Shown here in pieces: positions 42,031 through 52,163 of a DNA stretch of 64,000 nucleotides. Source of the stretch: Erwinia oleae (GTDB lineage: Bacteria > Pseudomonadota > Gammaproteobacteria > Enterobacterales > Enterobacteriaceae); contig NZ_JNVB01000002.1 in the NCBI RefSeq assembly GCF_000770305.1, positions 82,397 through 146,396 on the forward strand, in the 5' to 3' direction. How positions within the stretch are numbered: position 1 is the stretch's first letter; every line of letters starts with the position of its first letter. Both the position numbers and the translations under genes were made by a program. The notes beneath the pieces are model-generated. The model did no database searches and was not told the DNA's origin. It was given only the letters and a program-made list of their open reading frames with translations.

Positions 42031-42060
42031 TATAATCGATAAGGCATATTTCAATATGCC
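42031..42060 (+). promoter_or_regulatory. Possible internal promoter and operator before the GntP-type permease
   Basis: A perfect -10 TATAAT at 42031-42036 is followed by an inverted repeat GGCATAT (42043-42049) / ATATGCC (42054-42060) at the expected transcription start. A GGAGG ribosome site lies directly after it. No good -35 is seen. The repeat may be an operator or a leader hairpin. Confidence 0.4.
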
Positions 42061-42070
42061 CGGAGGCACT

Positions 42071-43426
42071 ATGCATTTCGACATCAGTCAGTTCATTGCG
42101 CTGATCAGTGCAATCGCAATTCTTATTATTTTAATTACGCAATTTAAGTTCCATCCTTTTTTGGCTTTAATTATTTCCGCAGGTTTTCTTGGTGTCGCGG
42201 CAGGTCTGTCGCCCACGCAGACCATAAAAAGCTTTGAAAAAGGCTTCGGCGGCGTACTGGGATCGACCGGGCTGGTCGTCGGCCTCGGCACCATGCTCGG
42301 CGGACTGCTGCTGGAGTCCGGCGGCGCGGACAAAATTGCCAACACCTTTATCCGGCTCGGTTCGGTGCGGCTGATCCCGCTGACCATCTGTATCGCCGCG
42401 CTGATTATCGGCCTGCCGCACCTGTTTGACGTCAGCTTTGTGATGCTGGTGCCGCTGGTTTATGCCATTGCCCGCCGCACGCGCAGCCAGCTGATGCGTA
42501 TCGGTATTCCGATGGCAGCCGGTTTATACGTCGCGCATGGCCTGCTGTTGCCGCATCCGGCGCCGACGCTGGCCATGACCACCTATAGCGCCGATGCCGG
42601 GCAGGCGATGTTCTTCGGCCTGCTGCTGGCGGTGCCGATGGTGCTGCTCGCCGGCCCGGTATTTACGGCGTTTGTCATGAAGACATTCCCCGATTTAGGC
42701 CGCCAGGACTTCAGCAACGACGCGCTCCCCATTGAGGCGACTGAACAGAGCGAAAAACGCAGCCCGTCGTTTTTCCTCGCGATGCTGACCATTCTGTTGC
42801 CGCCAATGTTAATGATGTGCCGCACGCTGGCGAAAAACGCAGTCGCGCCCGGCAGCACAGCGGCAGAGATCCTCAACACCATTGGCGATCCGATCGTCTC
42901 CCTGCTGATCGCCGTACTGTTCGCCATTTACGCGCTTGGCATTCGCAGCGGCCACTCTATGCAGCAGCTGCAAAAAATGCTGGGTAAAAGCCTCGGGCCC
43001 TGTGCGGCGATCATCCTGATCCTGGGGGCCGGCGGCGGCCTGAAGGAGATGCTGCTTGCCACGCACGTCAGCACGCTGATCGCGGACTCAGCGATGCACT
43101 GGAACATTTCGCCGCTGGTACTGGCGTGGCTGGTGGCGGCGCTGATCCGCATCGCCATTGGCTCGGCGACGGTCGCCGTGGTCACCACCGCAGGCATTGT
43201 AGCGCCCCTGGCGGCGCACGGCGGCGTCAACCTGCCGCTGCTGGTGCTGGCAACCAGCACGGGCGGACTGATGCTCTCCCACGTTAACGATTCCGGCTTC
43301 TGGCTGTTTAAAGAGTATTTCCAACTGACGGTGGCAGAGACGCTGAAAAGCTGGACGCTGCTGGTCTCTTTCCTGTCGATCCTGGGCCTGATTTTTGTCT
43401 TATTGCTGAATGCGATCGTGAGCTAA
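42071..43426 (+). CDS. GntP-family sugar-acid:H+ symporter
   Basis: This is a 451-aa inner-membrane permease of the gluconate transporter family with about 12-14 hydrophobic segments. The motif KGFGGVLGSTGLVVGLGTML near residue 56, HGLLLPHPAPTLAM near 155 and the C-terminal HVNDSGFWLFKEYFQLT are typical of GntP/YgbN proteins. The ATG at 42071 is chosen because GGAGG lies 4 bases upstream. Its place with a DUF1537 kinase and class II aldolase suggests import of a C4-C6 aldonic acid. E. coli YgbN occupies the same role in the ygb cluster. Confidence 0.9.
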   Translation: MHFDISQFIALISAIAILIILITQFKFHPFLALIISAGFLGVAAGLSPTQTIKSFEKGFGGVLGSTGLVVGLGTMLGGLLLESGGADKIANTFIRLGSVRLIPLTICIAALIIGLPHLFDVSFVMLVPLVYAIARRTRSQLMRIGIPMAAGLYVAHGLLLPHPAPTLAMTTYSADAGQAMFFGLLLAVPMVLLAGPVFTAFVMKTFPDLGRQDFSNDALPIEATEQSEKRSPSFFLAMLTILLPPMLMMCRTLAKNAVAPGSTAAEILNTIGDPIVSLLIAVLFAIYALGIRSGHSMQQLQKMLGKSLGPCAAIILILGAGGGLKEMLLATHVSTLIADSAMHWNISPLVLAWLVAALIRIAIGSATVAVVTTAGIVAPLAAHGGVNLPLLVLATSTGGLMLSHVNDSGFWLFKEYFQLTVAETLKSWTLLVSFLSILGLIFVLLLNAIVS

Positions 43427-43449
43427 CGACGCGTCGTCGAGGAATTATC

Positions 43450-44811
43450 ATGAATTATGAACTGTTGTTTTCTGAGTTAACGAGCCGCCGCATCCGTATC
43501 GCCATTACCGGCGCCAGCGGCGGTTTTGGGCGATCTTTTCTGGTGCAGTGCCGCGACATTCCTGCGCTGGAAGTGGTGGCGCTGTGCGATATCAACGTTG
43601 ATGGCACGCGTTCGCTGCTGAATACGCTCGGTTACTGTCAGGACGCCGAAGTGTGCCACAGCGCTGATGAAGCCAGAACGGCAGAAGCATCGGGAAAAGC
43701 GGCCATCGTCAACGACTTCGCCCTGCTGGACGCGCTGTCGCTGGATATGGTGATCGAAGCCACCGGCAGGCCGGAGATCAGCGTGCAGATCGCCATTAAC
43801 GCCCTGAAGCGCGGCGTGCATGTCGGCATGGTCAGTAAGGAAACCGATTCGGTCGCCGGGCCGTGGCTGAATAAACTGGCGCTGGAAAACAGTGCTGTTT
43901 ACACCACGGTGGATGGCGATCAGCCTGCTAACCTGATTGGCCTGATCACCTGGGCGAAGGTGTTGGGCTTTGATATTGTGGCGGCGGGGAAATCAAGCGA
44001 ATACGACTATGTCTGGTCAGCGCAGAGCGGCCAGCTTGACTACAGCGGACGTAAAGTCGACGCGCCTGAACTGGGTGCGTGTTGGGGGCTGGGCGATGAC
44101 GTTGGCGCGACGCTGGCGCAGCGTAAAGCGCTGCTCTCCTCTCTGCCGCTCTCCGCCACGCCGGACTACTGTGAAATGAACGTCGTGGCAAACTCGTCGG
44201 GTCTGATCCCCGCCTGCGATGCGATGAGCTATCCGCTCTGCCATATCAGCGAACTGGCCGATATTTTTATTCCTCAGGAAGAGGGCGGCATCCTGACGCG
44301 CACCGGCGTGGTTGACGTATTCAACTGTCTGCGTCGCGATGATGAAGTGAGCTTTGGCGGCGGCGTTTTCGTTATTGTGCGCTGTAAAGATGACGAGACC
44401 TGGGAGATGCTGGCGGGCAAAGGCCATGTGGTGAGCCGCAGCCGCAAATACGCCTGTATCTACCTGCCTTATCACATCATGGGGCTGGAATCGCCGCACA
44501 GTATCTTCTCTGCCGTACTGCATAAACGCGCATCCGGTTCGACAACGCAGGCGGTGCACGCCGTGATGGCGGGTTTTGCCGAGCGGGATATCAAAAAAGG
44601 CGAACTGCTGGAGATGGGCGGCCATCATCATACTATCGAGGCGGTCAGCGCACGTTTGCTGCCGAAAGCCGACGCCGCCGGACTGGCGCCGTATTATCTG
44701 CTGTCCGATAAGGTGCTGAACCGGGACGTCAAGGCGGGCGAGCTGATCCCGCTTGAGGCGCTGGAAATGGATAACTCACTGCTCTACACCGCCTGGCAGC
44801 AGAGTGTCTGA
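43450..44811 (+). CDS. Homoserine-dehydrogenase-like oxidoreductase with C-terminal SAF domain
   Basis: This is a 453-aa predicted NAD(P)-dependent dehydrogenase (COG4091-type). The N-terminal Rossmann motif is RIAITGASGGFGRSFLVQC (about residues 16-34), then VVALCDINVDG and VIEATGRPEISVQIAINAL. VGMVSKETDSVAGPWL follows. The C-terminal SAF domain shows DIKKGELLEMGGHH and LNRDVKAGELIPLEALE. It is the last gene of the island, 23 bases after the permease. It takes the place of the LtnD/DenD dehydrogenase seen in known tetronate pathways. The reaction is not known; oxidation of the imported acid is an inference from context. Confidence 0.8.
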   Translation: MNYELLFSELTSRRIRIAITGASGGFGRSFLVQCRDIPALEVVALCDINVDGTRSLLNTLGYCQDAEVCHSADEARTAEASGKAAIVNDFALLDALSLDMVIEATGRPEISVQIAINALKRGVHVGMVSKETDSVAGPWLNKLALENSAVYTTVDGDQPANLIGLITWAKVLGFDIVAAGKSSEYDYVWSAQSGQLDYSGRKVDAPELGACWGLGDDVGATLAQRKALLSSLPLSATPDYCEMNVVANSSGLIPACDAMSYPLCHISELADIFIPQEEGGILTRTGVVDVFNCLRRDDEVSFGGGVFVIVRCKDDETWEMLAGKGHVVSRSRKYACIYLPYHIMGLESPHSIFSAVLHKRASGSTTQAVHAVMAGFAERDIKKGELLEMGGHHHTIEAVSARLLPKADAAGLAPYYLLSDKVLNRDVKAGELIPLEALEMDNSLLYTAWQQSV

Positions 44812-44819
44812 GACAGGTT

Positions 44820-44841
44820 GCCCGACGGCAAGCCGTCGGGC
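44820..44841. terminator. Hairpin between the SAF dehydrogenase and ppc
   Basis: GCCCGACGGC (44820-44829) pairs perfectly with GCCGTCGGGC (44832-44841). It lies between two convergent stops (44811 and 44850), the usual place for a shared terminator. No clear T-run is present on either strand, so activity is uncertain. Confidence 0.5.
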
Positions 44842-44849
44842 GAGGGAGA

Positions 44850-47501
44850 TTAGCCCGTATTGCGCATCCCGGCGGCAACACCGGCAATCGTTACCATCAG
44901 CGCCTGCTCGACGCGGGCGTCTGACGCTTCGCCGCGCGCTTCCTGCTGACGCGAACGGTGCAGCAGCTCGGCCTGAAGCACGTTGAGCGGATCGGTATAG
45001 ACATTACGCAGCGCGATGGATTCCGCAATCCACGGCTGGTCGGCCATCAGATGCGCATCGTTAGCGATGGTCAGTACGGCGGTGATATCGGCATCCAGCT
45101 GATCGCGCAGCTGCCTGCCCAGCGGCCACAGCGACTTATCCACCAAACGCTGATCGTAGTACTCCGCCAGCCACAGATCGGCTTTTGAAAAAACCATCTC
45201 CAGCATGCCAAGACGCGTTGAGAAGAACGGCCAGTCGCGACACATGGCTTCCAGCTGATCCTGATGACCGGCTTCCATCGCCGTCTGCAATGCCGCGCCT
45301 GCGCCAAGCCAGGCAGGCAGCATCAGGCGGTTTTGCGTCCAGGCGAAAATCCACGGAATAGCGCGCAGCGACTCCACGCCGCCGGTAGGACGACGCTTGG
45401 CCGGCCGCGAACCGAGCGGCAGTTTGCCCAGCTCCAGCTCCGGCGTGGCCGAGCGGAAGTAGGGCACGAAATCCTCGTTTTCACGTACGTAGCCGCGATA
45501 CATCGCGCAGGAATCCGCCGACAGCTGATCCATGATCGCCCGCCACTGCGTTTTTGGCTCCGGCGGCGGCAGCAGGTTGGCTTCCAGAATGGCGCCGGTA
45601 TAGAGCGACAGGCTGCTGATGGTGACTTCCGGCAGGCCATATTTAAAGCGGATCATTTCGCCCTGTTCGGTCACGCGCAGGCCGCCCTTCAGGCTGCCGG
45701 GCGGTTGTGACAGCAGCGCCGCGTGCGCCGGCGCGCCGCCGCGACCGATGGTGCCGCCACGTCCGTGGAACAGCGTCAGCGCAATGCCCGCTTTTTCACA
45801 GGTTTTGATCAGCGCATCCTGCGCCTGATATTGCGCCCAGCTGGCGGCCATCACGCCCGCGTCTTTCGCCGAGTCTGAATAGCCGATCATCACCATCTGC
45901 TTGCCCTGAATGAAACCGCGATACCAGTCGATATTCAGTAACTGGCTCATCACGTCATTGGCGTTGTTCAGGTCGTCAAGGGTTTCGAACAGCGGCGCAA
46001 CCGGCATGGCGAACGGAATGCCGGCCTCTTTCAACAGCAGATGTACCGCCAGCACGTCCGATGGCGTTTTCGCCATCGAAATCACATAGGCGGCGATAGA
46101 ACCCTGGGGCGCATCCGCCGCCACGCGGCAGGTTTCCAGTACCTCGCGCGTGTCGTCGCTCGGCGCCCACTGGCGTGGCAGCAGAGGACGTTTTGAGTTC
46201 AACTCGCGGATCAGGAAAGCCTGCTTGTCGGCTTCGGACCAGCTTTCGTAGTCACCGAGGCCAAGGTAGCGGGTGATTTCGGCAATGGCTTCGGTGTGGC
46301 GGGTGCTCTCCTGACGGATATCAATGCGCACTAACGGCACGCCGAAGCATTTCACGCGGCGCAGCGTATCCAGCAGCTGGCCGTTAGCGATAATGCCCAT
46401 GCCGCACGCCTGGAGCGACTGATAGCAGGCGTAAAGCGGCTCCCACAGCTGCTCGTTGGCGATCAGCAGATCGTCCGGGCGCGGCAGGCGCTCGCCTTTC
46501 AGGCGGCCTTCAAGGTATGACTGGGTGTTCATCAGCTGGCTGCGCAGCTTTTTCATGATTTCGCGATACGGTTCCAGCGCGTCAGGCTTGCCGCACAGTT
46601 CGCGAATGTCCGGCGTGCACTCCGACATAGAGAGCTCAGAAACCAGCACCGCGATGTCGCGCAGGAACAGATCGGTTGCTTTCCAGCGGCTGAGTTGCAG
46701 CACGTGGCGGGTGATGTCGGCGGTCACGTTAGGGTTGCCGTCCCGGTCGCCGCCCATCCACGAGGTGAATTTAACCGGTACAAAATCGACCGGCAGCTTC
46801 ATGCCAAAAACGGCCTCAACCTGTTCATTCAGCTCGCGCAGGAAATGCGGCACGCCTTCCCACAGGCTGTTTTCAACGACGGCAAAGCCCCATTTTGCCT
46901 CATCGATCGGTGAAGGGCGGTATTTGCGGATTTCATCGGTATGCCACGCCTGTGCCACCAGCTGACGCAGGCGGCGCATGATTTTCGCGCGCTCATAGTC
47001 GGAGAGATCGTTGTGATCGAGCTGCGCCAGGCAACTGTTCACTTCCACCAGCTTGTGGATCAGCGTCCGGCGGGTGATCTCGGTGGGATGCGCGGTCAGC
47101 ACCAGCTCAAGCGACAACGACTCAATGGCTTCGCGGATGGCGGCTTCGGTCAGATCGGGCTGCTGTTTAAGGCGCTCAAACGTACCGGTCAGCATCTCAG
47201 GATGGTTAGCGCCTTCACCATTAGGCGAAATGGTGTGGTATTGCTCGGCAACGTTGGTCAGGTTCAGAAACTGGCTGAAGGCGCGCGCCACGGGCAGCAG
47301 CTCGTCGTTGGAGAGATTTTGCAGCGTCGAAAGCAGCTGCTGGCGGTCATCCTCATTGCCCGCGCGGGACGATTTCGAGAGCTTACGGATGGTTTCCACC
47401 CGTTCGAGAATATTTTCTCCCAGCGCATCCTTGATTGTGTCTCCCAGCAGTTTGCCGAGCATACTGACATTACTTCGCATTGCGGAATACTGTTCGTTCA
47501 T
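44850..47501 (-). CDS. ppc: Phosphoenolpyruvate carboxylase
   Basis: Ppc fixes bicarbonate onto PEP to make oxaloacetate, the main anaplerotic step on sugars. The protein is 883 aa, identical in length to the E. coli enzyme. The catalytic histidine lies in [15 protein letters not shown] near residue 138. The glycine-rich [14 protein letters not shown] is near 585, [13 protein letters not shown] near 545, and the C-terminus ends in the conserved QNTG-like MRNTG. It converges with the SAF dehydrogenase. In E. coli it likewise lies beside argE. Confidence 0.98.
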   Translation of the reverse strand: MNEQYSAMRSNVSMLGKLLGDTIKDALGENILERVETIRKLSKSSRAGNEDDRQQLLSTLQNLSNDELLPVARAFSQFLNLTNVAEQYHTISPNGEGANHPEMLTGTFERLKQQPDLTEAAIREAIESLSLELVLTAHPTEITRRTLIHKLVEVNSCLAQLDHNDLSDYERAKIMRRLRQLVAQAWHTDEIRKYRPSPIDEAKWGFAVVENSLWEGVPHFLRELNEQVEAVFGMKLPVDFVPVKFTSWMGGDRDGNPNVTADITRHVLQLSRWKATDLFLRDIAVLVSELSMSECTPDIRELCGKPDALEPYREIMKKLRSQLMNTQSYLEGRLKGERLPRPDDLLIANEQLWEPLYACYQSLQACGMGIIANGQLLDTLRRVKCFGVPLVRIDIRQESTRHTEAIAEITRYLGLGDYESWSEADKQAFLIRELNSKRPLLPRQWAPSDDTREVLETCRVAADAPQGSIAAYVISMAKTPSDVLAVHLLLKEAGIPFAMPVAPLFETLDDLNNANDVMSQLLNIDWYRGFIQGKQMVMIGYSDSAKDAGVMAASWAQYQAQDALIKTCEKAGIALTLFHGRGGTIGRGGAPAHAALLSQPPGSLKGGLRVTEQGEMIRFKYGLPEVTISSLSLYTGAILEANLLPPPEPKTQWRAIMDQLSADSCAMYRGYVRENEDFVPYFRSATPELELGKLPLGSRPAKRRPTGGVESLRAIPWIFAWTQNRLMLPAWLGAGAALQTAMEAGHQDQLEAMCRDWPFFSTRLGMLEMVFSKADLWLAEYYDQRLVDKSLWPLGRQLRDQLDADITAVLTIANDAHLMADQPWIAESIALRNVYTDPLNVLQAELLHRSRQQEARGEASDARVEQALMVTIAGVAAGMRNTG

Positions 47502-47737
47502 ATGACCCCTGACGCCTTTTGTCGTTTTATTTCACCGCTGTCGGCATAACCCTGCCTTTTATCTAGCCATGTTAACCGCCATTCGTCAATTGACTTAAAC
47601 TTTACTTTCAAAAGGGCTAAGTAGCGGTAATTTATGAAATTTAATTACAAGAACTTGCAATAAGTTATTCTTATCGGCGGCTGACTGAAATTACAGAACA
47701 ACCTGCTGTTTTAATAGTTAATTGCCCGGCGTCATCA

Positions 47738-48889
47738 TTAATGGTGGCAGAAATGATGTACCACCTGCGCGATCAGCGCGCGCGTAGGCTTAATAAAAGC
47801 GGTGTCGAGATATTCGTCAGGTTGATGCGCCTGATCGATAGAGCCGGGGCCAAGGACCAGCGTCGGGCAAAGCGTCTGGATAAACGGCGCTTCGGTACAG
47901 TAATTCACCACTTCGGTTTCAGTTCCCAGCAGTTTTTCTACCACCTGAACCAGCTGATGATCGGGCGGACATTCGTAGCCGGGGATCGGCGGATGCAGTT
48001 CGCTCACGGTCAGACGTCCCGGCCAGCGTTCGCTGACAGGCGCCAGCGCCTCATTCAATAACCCGTCCAGTTCGCTCAGCGTCAGGCCCGGCAGCGGGCG
48101 AATATCCATATGCAGTTCGCAGCAGGCGCAGATGCGGTTCGCCGCGTCGCCGCCGTTGATATGACCAAAGTTCATGGTCGGATAGGGGATAACAAAGCCG
48201 TCGTGACGATAGCGTGTTTTCAGCGTGTTGCGCAGTTCCATCAGTTGGGTAATGGATTCATGCATCAACTCAATGGCGTTGACGCCGCGCGCCGGATCGC
48301 TGGAGTGGCCGGACTGCCCCTGAATACGAATGGCATGGGAGAGATGCCCTTTGTGTGCGCGCACCGGTTTCAGCGACGTTGGCTCGCCGATAATCGCGCA
48401 GTCAGGCCGAATGGCGGTGTTTTCCGAGAAGTACTTCGCGCCTGCCATCGACGTTTCTTCATCGGCCGTCGCCAGGATGTAGAGCGGTTTCGACAGCGTT
48501 GTCACGTCCACGTCGCGCAGAGTATCTACAATAAAAGCGAAGAAGCCCTTCATGTCGGCGGTGCCCAGGCCGTAAAGCTTGTTGTCGTGCTCGGTCAGGG
48601 TGAAGGGATCGCGCGTCCAGCGGCCGTCGTCGAACGGCACGGTGTCGGTATGGCCCGCCAGCAACAGGCCACCCGCGCCGCTGCCGGTCTTCGCCAGCAT
48701 GTTAAATTTATGACGCGTGCCGGGAACGGGCTGAACCTCAACGCTGAAGCCGAGATCGCGGAACCAGCTGGCCAGCAAACTGATTAAATTCTCATTACTC
48801 TGATCGATGGCGCTATCGGTTGCGCTGATGGATGGTGTGGCAATCAACTCACGATAAAGCTCGATAAAAGGGGGTAATTTTGTCTTCAC
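47738..48889 (-). CDS. argE: Acetylornithine deacetylase
   Basis: ArgE hydrolyses N-acetylornithine to ornithine with zinc or cobalt. The protein is 383 aa, as in E. coli. Metal-binding motifs are [15 protein letters not shown] near residue 78 and [14 protein letters not shown] near 110. The general-base glutamate is in [12 protein letters not shown] near 143. The GTG at 48889 is chosen because it gives the E. coli length and N-terminus. The upstream ATG at 48928 lies inside the ARG-box operator. It is divergent from argCBGH with a shared control region. Confidence 0.95.
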   Translation of the reverse strand: MKTKLPPFIELYRELIATPSISATDSAIDQSNENLISLLASWFRDLGFSVEVQPVPGTRHKFNMLAKTGSGAGGLLLAGHTDTVPFDDGRWTRDPFTLTEHDNKLYGLGTADMKGFFAFIVDTLRDVDVTTLSKPLYILATADEETSMAGAKYFSENTAIRPDCAIIGEPTSLKPVRAHKGHLSHAIRIQGQSGHSSDPARGVNAIELMHESITQLMELRNTLKTRYRHDGFVIPYPTMNFGHINGGDAANRICACCELHMDIRPLPGLTLSELDGLLNEALAPVSERWPGRLTVSELHPPIPGYECPPDHQLVQVVEKLLGTETEVVNYCTEAPFIQTLCPTLVLGPGSIDQAHQPDEYLDTAFIKPTRALIAQVVHHFCHH

Positions 48890-48891
48890 TG

Positions 48892-48954
48892 TTGACAGTC
48901 CTTGCGTTAGGATAGTATCAATATTCATGCATTAATAGTGAATAAAAATACATT
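48892..48954. promoter_or_regulatory. argE/argCBGH bipolar operator with two ARG boxes
   Basis: Two 18-bp ARG boxes lie at 48916-48933 (8 of 10 conserved bases) and 48937-48954 (9 of 10) with a 3-base spacer, the standard ArgR arrangement. A perfect -35 TTGACA at 48892-48897 with TAGTAT at 48913-48918 points toward argC and overlaps the argE 5' region. The order and much of the sequence resemble the E. coli argE-argC operator. Repression by ArgR-arginine is expected. Confidence 0.85.
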
Positions 48955-49064
48955 AATGGCGTACGGTTGGAAACCGATAATTTTTCCAGCAGATCGCGCG
49001 CCGATCGCCCGGCCACGCAGCTGCTGCAAGCCGGAAATTCGTGACCGAAAAAGGTGTCAGTCTG

Positions 49065-50069
49065 ATGTTGAATACGCTGATCGTTGGTGCCAGCGGCTAC
49101 GCTGGCGTTGAACTCGCGACCTGTCTGAATCGTCACCCTGAAGTGAACATAACCGCTTTAGCGGTTTCAGCGCAAAGCCCCGATGCAGGAAAATTGCTTT
49201 CCGATCTCCATCCGCAGCTGAAGGGCATTATCGATCTGCCGTTGCAGCCGCTCAGCAGCGCGGCGGATTTTGCTGGCAACGTGGACGTGGTGTTTATGGC
49301 GACCGCGCATGAGGTGAGCCACGATCTCGCGCCCGCCTTTCTGGCCGCAGGCTGCGTGGTGTTCGATCTGTCCGGTGCGTTCCGCGTAAATAATCCCGAT
49401 TTTTACACCGATTTTTATGGCTTCCCGCATCAGCACCCGGACTGGCTGGATAAAGCGGTGTATGGCCTTGCCGAGTGGCAGCAGGAAAAAATCAAAGAGG
49501 CCCGGCTGATCGCCGTGCCGGGCTGCTATCCCACCGCCGCGCAGCTGGCGTTGAAACCGTTGGTGCAGGCGGGACTGCTGAATGACGCGCAGTGGCCGGT
49601 GATCAACGCTACCAGCGGCGTCAGCGGCGCGGGCCGCAAGGCCTCGGTGACCACCAGCTTTTGCGAAGTCAGCCTGCAACCTTACGGCATCTTCAACCAT
49701 CGTCATCATCCTGAAATTACCGCACATCTGGGCATTCCGGTGATCTTCACCCCGCATCTGGGCAACTTCCCGCGCGGCATTCTGGCGACCACCACCTGCC
49801 GCCTGAAGGCGGGTATCACCCGTGAGGACGTGGCGGAAGCGTTTCACAATGCCTATCACGATAAACCGCTGGTGCGCCTGTACGATAAAGGCGTGCCGTC
49901 CATTAAGGCCGTGGCGGGCCTGCCGTTCTGCGATATCGGCTTTGCCGTGCAGGGCGAACACCTGATCGTGGTATCAGCGGAAGATAACCTGCTGAAGGGC
50001 GCCTCAACGCAGGCCGTGCAGTGCCTGAATATTCGTTTCGGTTTTCCGGAAACGCAGTCACTTATTTAA
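49065..50069 (+). CDS. argC: N-acetyl-gamma-glutamyl-phosphate reductase
   Basis: ArgC reduces N-acetylglutamyl phosphate to the semialdehyde with NADPH. The protein is 334 aa, as in E. coli. The NADP motif is [17 protein letters not shown], and the catalytic Cys154 lies in [23 protein letters not shown] and [15 protein letters not shown] are conserved. The ATG at 49065 follows AAGG and fits the family N-terminus. It is the first gene of argCBGH, 15 bases before argB. Confidence 0.97.
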   Translation: MLNTLIVGASGYAGVELATCLNRHPEVNITALAVSAQSPDAGKLLSDLHPQLKGIIDLPLQPLSSAADFAGNVDVVFMATAHEVSHDLAPAFLAAGCVVFDLSGAFRVNNPDFYTDFYGFPHQHPDWLDKAVYGLAEWQQEKIKEARLIAVPGCYPTAAQLALKPLVQAGLLNDAQWPVINATSGVSGAGRKASVTTSFCEVSLQPYGIFNHRHHPEITAHLGIPVIFTPHLGNFPRGILATTTCRLKAGITREDVAEAFHNAYHDKPLVRLYDKGVPSIKAVAGLPFCDIGFAVQGEHLIVVSAEDNLLKGASTQAVQCLNIRFGFPETQSLI

Positions 50070-50084
50070 TCAGCGAGTAAGACC

Positions 50085-50861
50085 ATGACCAATCCATTAA
50101 TTATCAAACTCGGCGGCGTGCTGCTGGACAGCGAAGAAGCGCTGGAAAAGTTGTTTACCGCGCTGGCAAGCTGGCGCGAATCGCATCAGCGCCCGCTGGT
50201 AATCGTTCACGGCGGCGGCTACCTGGTGGATGAGCTGATGAAGAAGCTCGCGCTGCCGGTGAAAAAGAAAAACGGCCTGCGGGTCACGCCTGCGGATCAG
50301 ATCGATATCATTACCGGCGCGCTGGCGGGCACGGCGAACAAAACCCTGCTGGCCTGGTCGAAAAAACACGGTCTTGAGGCGGTCGGCCTTTGTCTGGGCG
50401 ACGGCGGCAGCGTTAACGTCGCGCAGTTTGATGAAGAGCTGGGCCACGTCGGCAACGCCACGCCCGGTTCGCCAAAACTGCTGAATACGCTGCTCAACGG
50501 CGGTTTTCTGCCGGTGATCAGCTCTATCGGCATTACCGAAGACGGTAAGCTGATGAACGTTAACGCCGATCAGGCCGCCACCGCGCTGGCTTCCACGCTG
50601 GGCGCGGATCTGATCCTGCTGTCGGATGTCAGCGGTATTCTGGATGGCAAAGGCCAGCGCATTGAAGAGATGACCGCTGCCAGGGCAGAGCAGCTTATTG
50701 CGCAGGGCATCATCACCGACGGCATGATTGTGAAAGTGAATGCGGCGCTGGACGCCGCCCGCACGCTGGGCCGTCCGGTTGATATCGCCAGCTGGCGTCA
50801 TGCCGAACAGCTACCCACTCTTTTTAACGGCGTGTCCATTGGCACCCGCATCCTCGCTTAA
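50085..50861 (+). CDS. argB: Acetylglutamate kinase
   Basis: ArgB phosphorylates N-acetylglutamate, the second step of arginine synthesis. The protein is 258 aa, the E. coli length, without the N-terminal arginine-sensing helix of feedback-inhibited types. The phosphate-binding [18 protein letters not shown] and [17 protein letters not shown] lie in the first 55 residues. [18 protein letters not shown] and [13 protein letters not shown] follow near residues 162 and 215. Confidence 0.97.
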   Translation: MTNPLIIKLGGVLLDSEEALEKLFTALASWRESHQRPLVIVHGGGYLVDELMKKLALPVKKKNGLRVTPADQIDIITGALAGTANKTLLAWSKKHGLEAVGLCLGDGGSVNVAQFDEELGHVGNATPGSPKLLNTLLNGGFLPVISSIGITEDGKLMNVNADQAATALASTLGADLILLSDVSGILDGKGQRIEEMTAARAEQLIAQGIITDGMIVKVNAALDAARTLGRPVDIASWRHAEQLPTLFNGVSIGTRILA

Positions 50862-50881
50862 CCGTATTCAAGGAAAAGATT

Positions 50882-52096
50882 ATGCAAGACAAGAGCATCA
50901 AAAAAATCGTTCTGGCCTACTCGGGCGGTCTGGATACCTCGGCCATTATTCCCTGGCTGAAGGAAAACTATGGCGGCTGTGAAGTGGTTGCGTTCGTTGC
51001 CGATATCGGCCAGGAGCGCGGCGATCTGGAAGGCGTTGAGCAAAAAGCGTTGCAGTCCGGCGCATCAGAGTGCCACGTGGTCGATCTGCGTGAAGAATTT
51101 ATCAGCGACTACGTTTTCCCCGTTCTGCAAACCGGTGCGCTGTACGAAGGCACCTATCTGCTGGGCACCTCGATGGCGCGTCCGATTATCGCCAAAGCGC
51201 AGGTCGAACTGGCGCTTAAAGTGGGCGCGGATGCGCTGTGTCACGGCGCAACCGGCAAAGGGAACGACCAGGTGCGTTTCGAAACCACCTATACCGCGCT
51301 GGCGCCACAGCTGAAAGTCGTTGCGCCGTGGCGCGAATGGGATCTGCGTTCGCGCGAGGCGCTGCTGGATTACCTGAAAGCGCGTAACATCCCGACCACC
51401 GCGTCGCTGGAGAAAATCTACAGCCGTGATGAAAACGCCTGGCATATCTCCACCGAAGGCGGCGTGTTGGAAAGCCCGTCAAATGCGCCGAACAAGGATT
51501 GCTGGGTCTGGACCGTCGATCCGCTGGAAGCGCCAGACCAGCCAGAACAGGTCACCGTGCGCGTAGAAAAAGGTCGCGTGGTGGCGGTGAACGGCGAAAC
51601 GTTAAGCCCGTTCCAGTGTCTGGAAAAGCTTAACGTGCTGGGCGCGAAGCACGGCGTCGGTCGTATTGATATTGTTGAAAACCGTCTGGTCGGCATTAAG
51701 TCGCGCGGCTGTTATGAAACGCCCGGCGGCACTATTATGGTCAATGCGCTGCGGGCGGTAGAGCAGCTGGTGCTCGATCGCGACAGCTTTAAATGGCGCC
51801 AGCAGTTGGGCCATGAAATGTCCTACGTGGTTTACGACGGTCGCTGGTTCGCGCCGCTGCGTAAATCCATCCAGGCCGCGGCCGAATCGCTGGCGGAAGA
51901 GGTAAACGGCGAGGTGGTGCTGCAACTCTATAAAGGCCAGGCGACGGCGATTGAGAAGCGCTCTGCAAACAGCCTCTACTCCGAAGAGTTCGCGACCTTT
52001 GGCGAAGACGAGGTTTACGATCATCGTCACGCGGGCGGCTTTATTCGTCTGTTCTCGCTCTCTTCACGCATCCGTGCGCTGAACGAAAAGAAATAA
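50882..52096 (+). CDS. argG: Argininosuccinate synthase (short type)
   Basis: ArgG joins citrulline and aspartate with ATP to argininosuccinate. The protein is 404 aa and belongs to the common short subfamily, whereas E. coli ArgG is a longer form of about 447 aa. The ATP pyrophosphatase loop is [17 protein letters not shown] at residues 10-26. [13 protein letters not shown] near 120 and [18 protein letters not shown] near 265 are signatures. It sits between argB and argH. E. coli keeps argG elsewhere, so this cluster is the more complete arrangement known in several other Enterobacterales. Confidence 0.96.
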   Translation: MQDKSIKKIVLAYSGGLDTSAIIPWLKENYGGCEVVAFVADIGQERGDLEGVEQKALQSGASECHVVDLREEFISDYVFPVLQTGALYEGTYLLGTSMARPIIAKAQVELALKVGADALCHGATGKGNDQVRFETTYTALAPQLKVVAPWREWDLRSREALLDYLKARNIPTTASLEKIYSRDENAWHISTEGGVLESPSNAPNKDCWVWTVDPLEAPDQPEQVTVRVEKGRVVAVNGETLSPFQCLEKLNVLGAKHGVGRIDIVENRLVGIKSRGCYETPGGTIMVNALRAVEQLVLDRDSFKWRQQLGHEMSYVVYDGRWFAPLRKSIQAAAESLAEEVNGEVVLQLYKGQATAIEKRSANSLYSEEFATFGEDEVYDHRHAGGFIRLFSLSSRIRALNEKK

Positions 52097-52163
52097 AATC
52101 GTACGGGGCGGCGCACTTCCGCCCTGTTCACGCGTCATCATTTAAATTTTAGGGAGCACTGAC

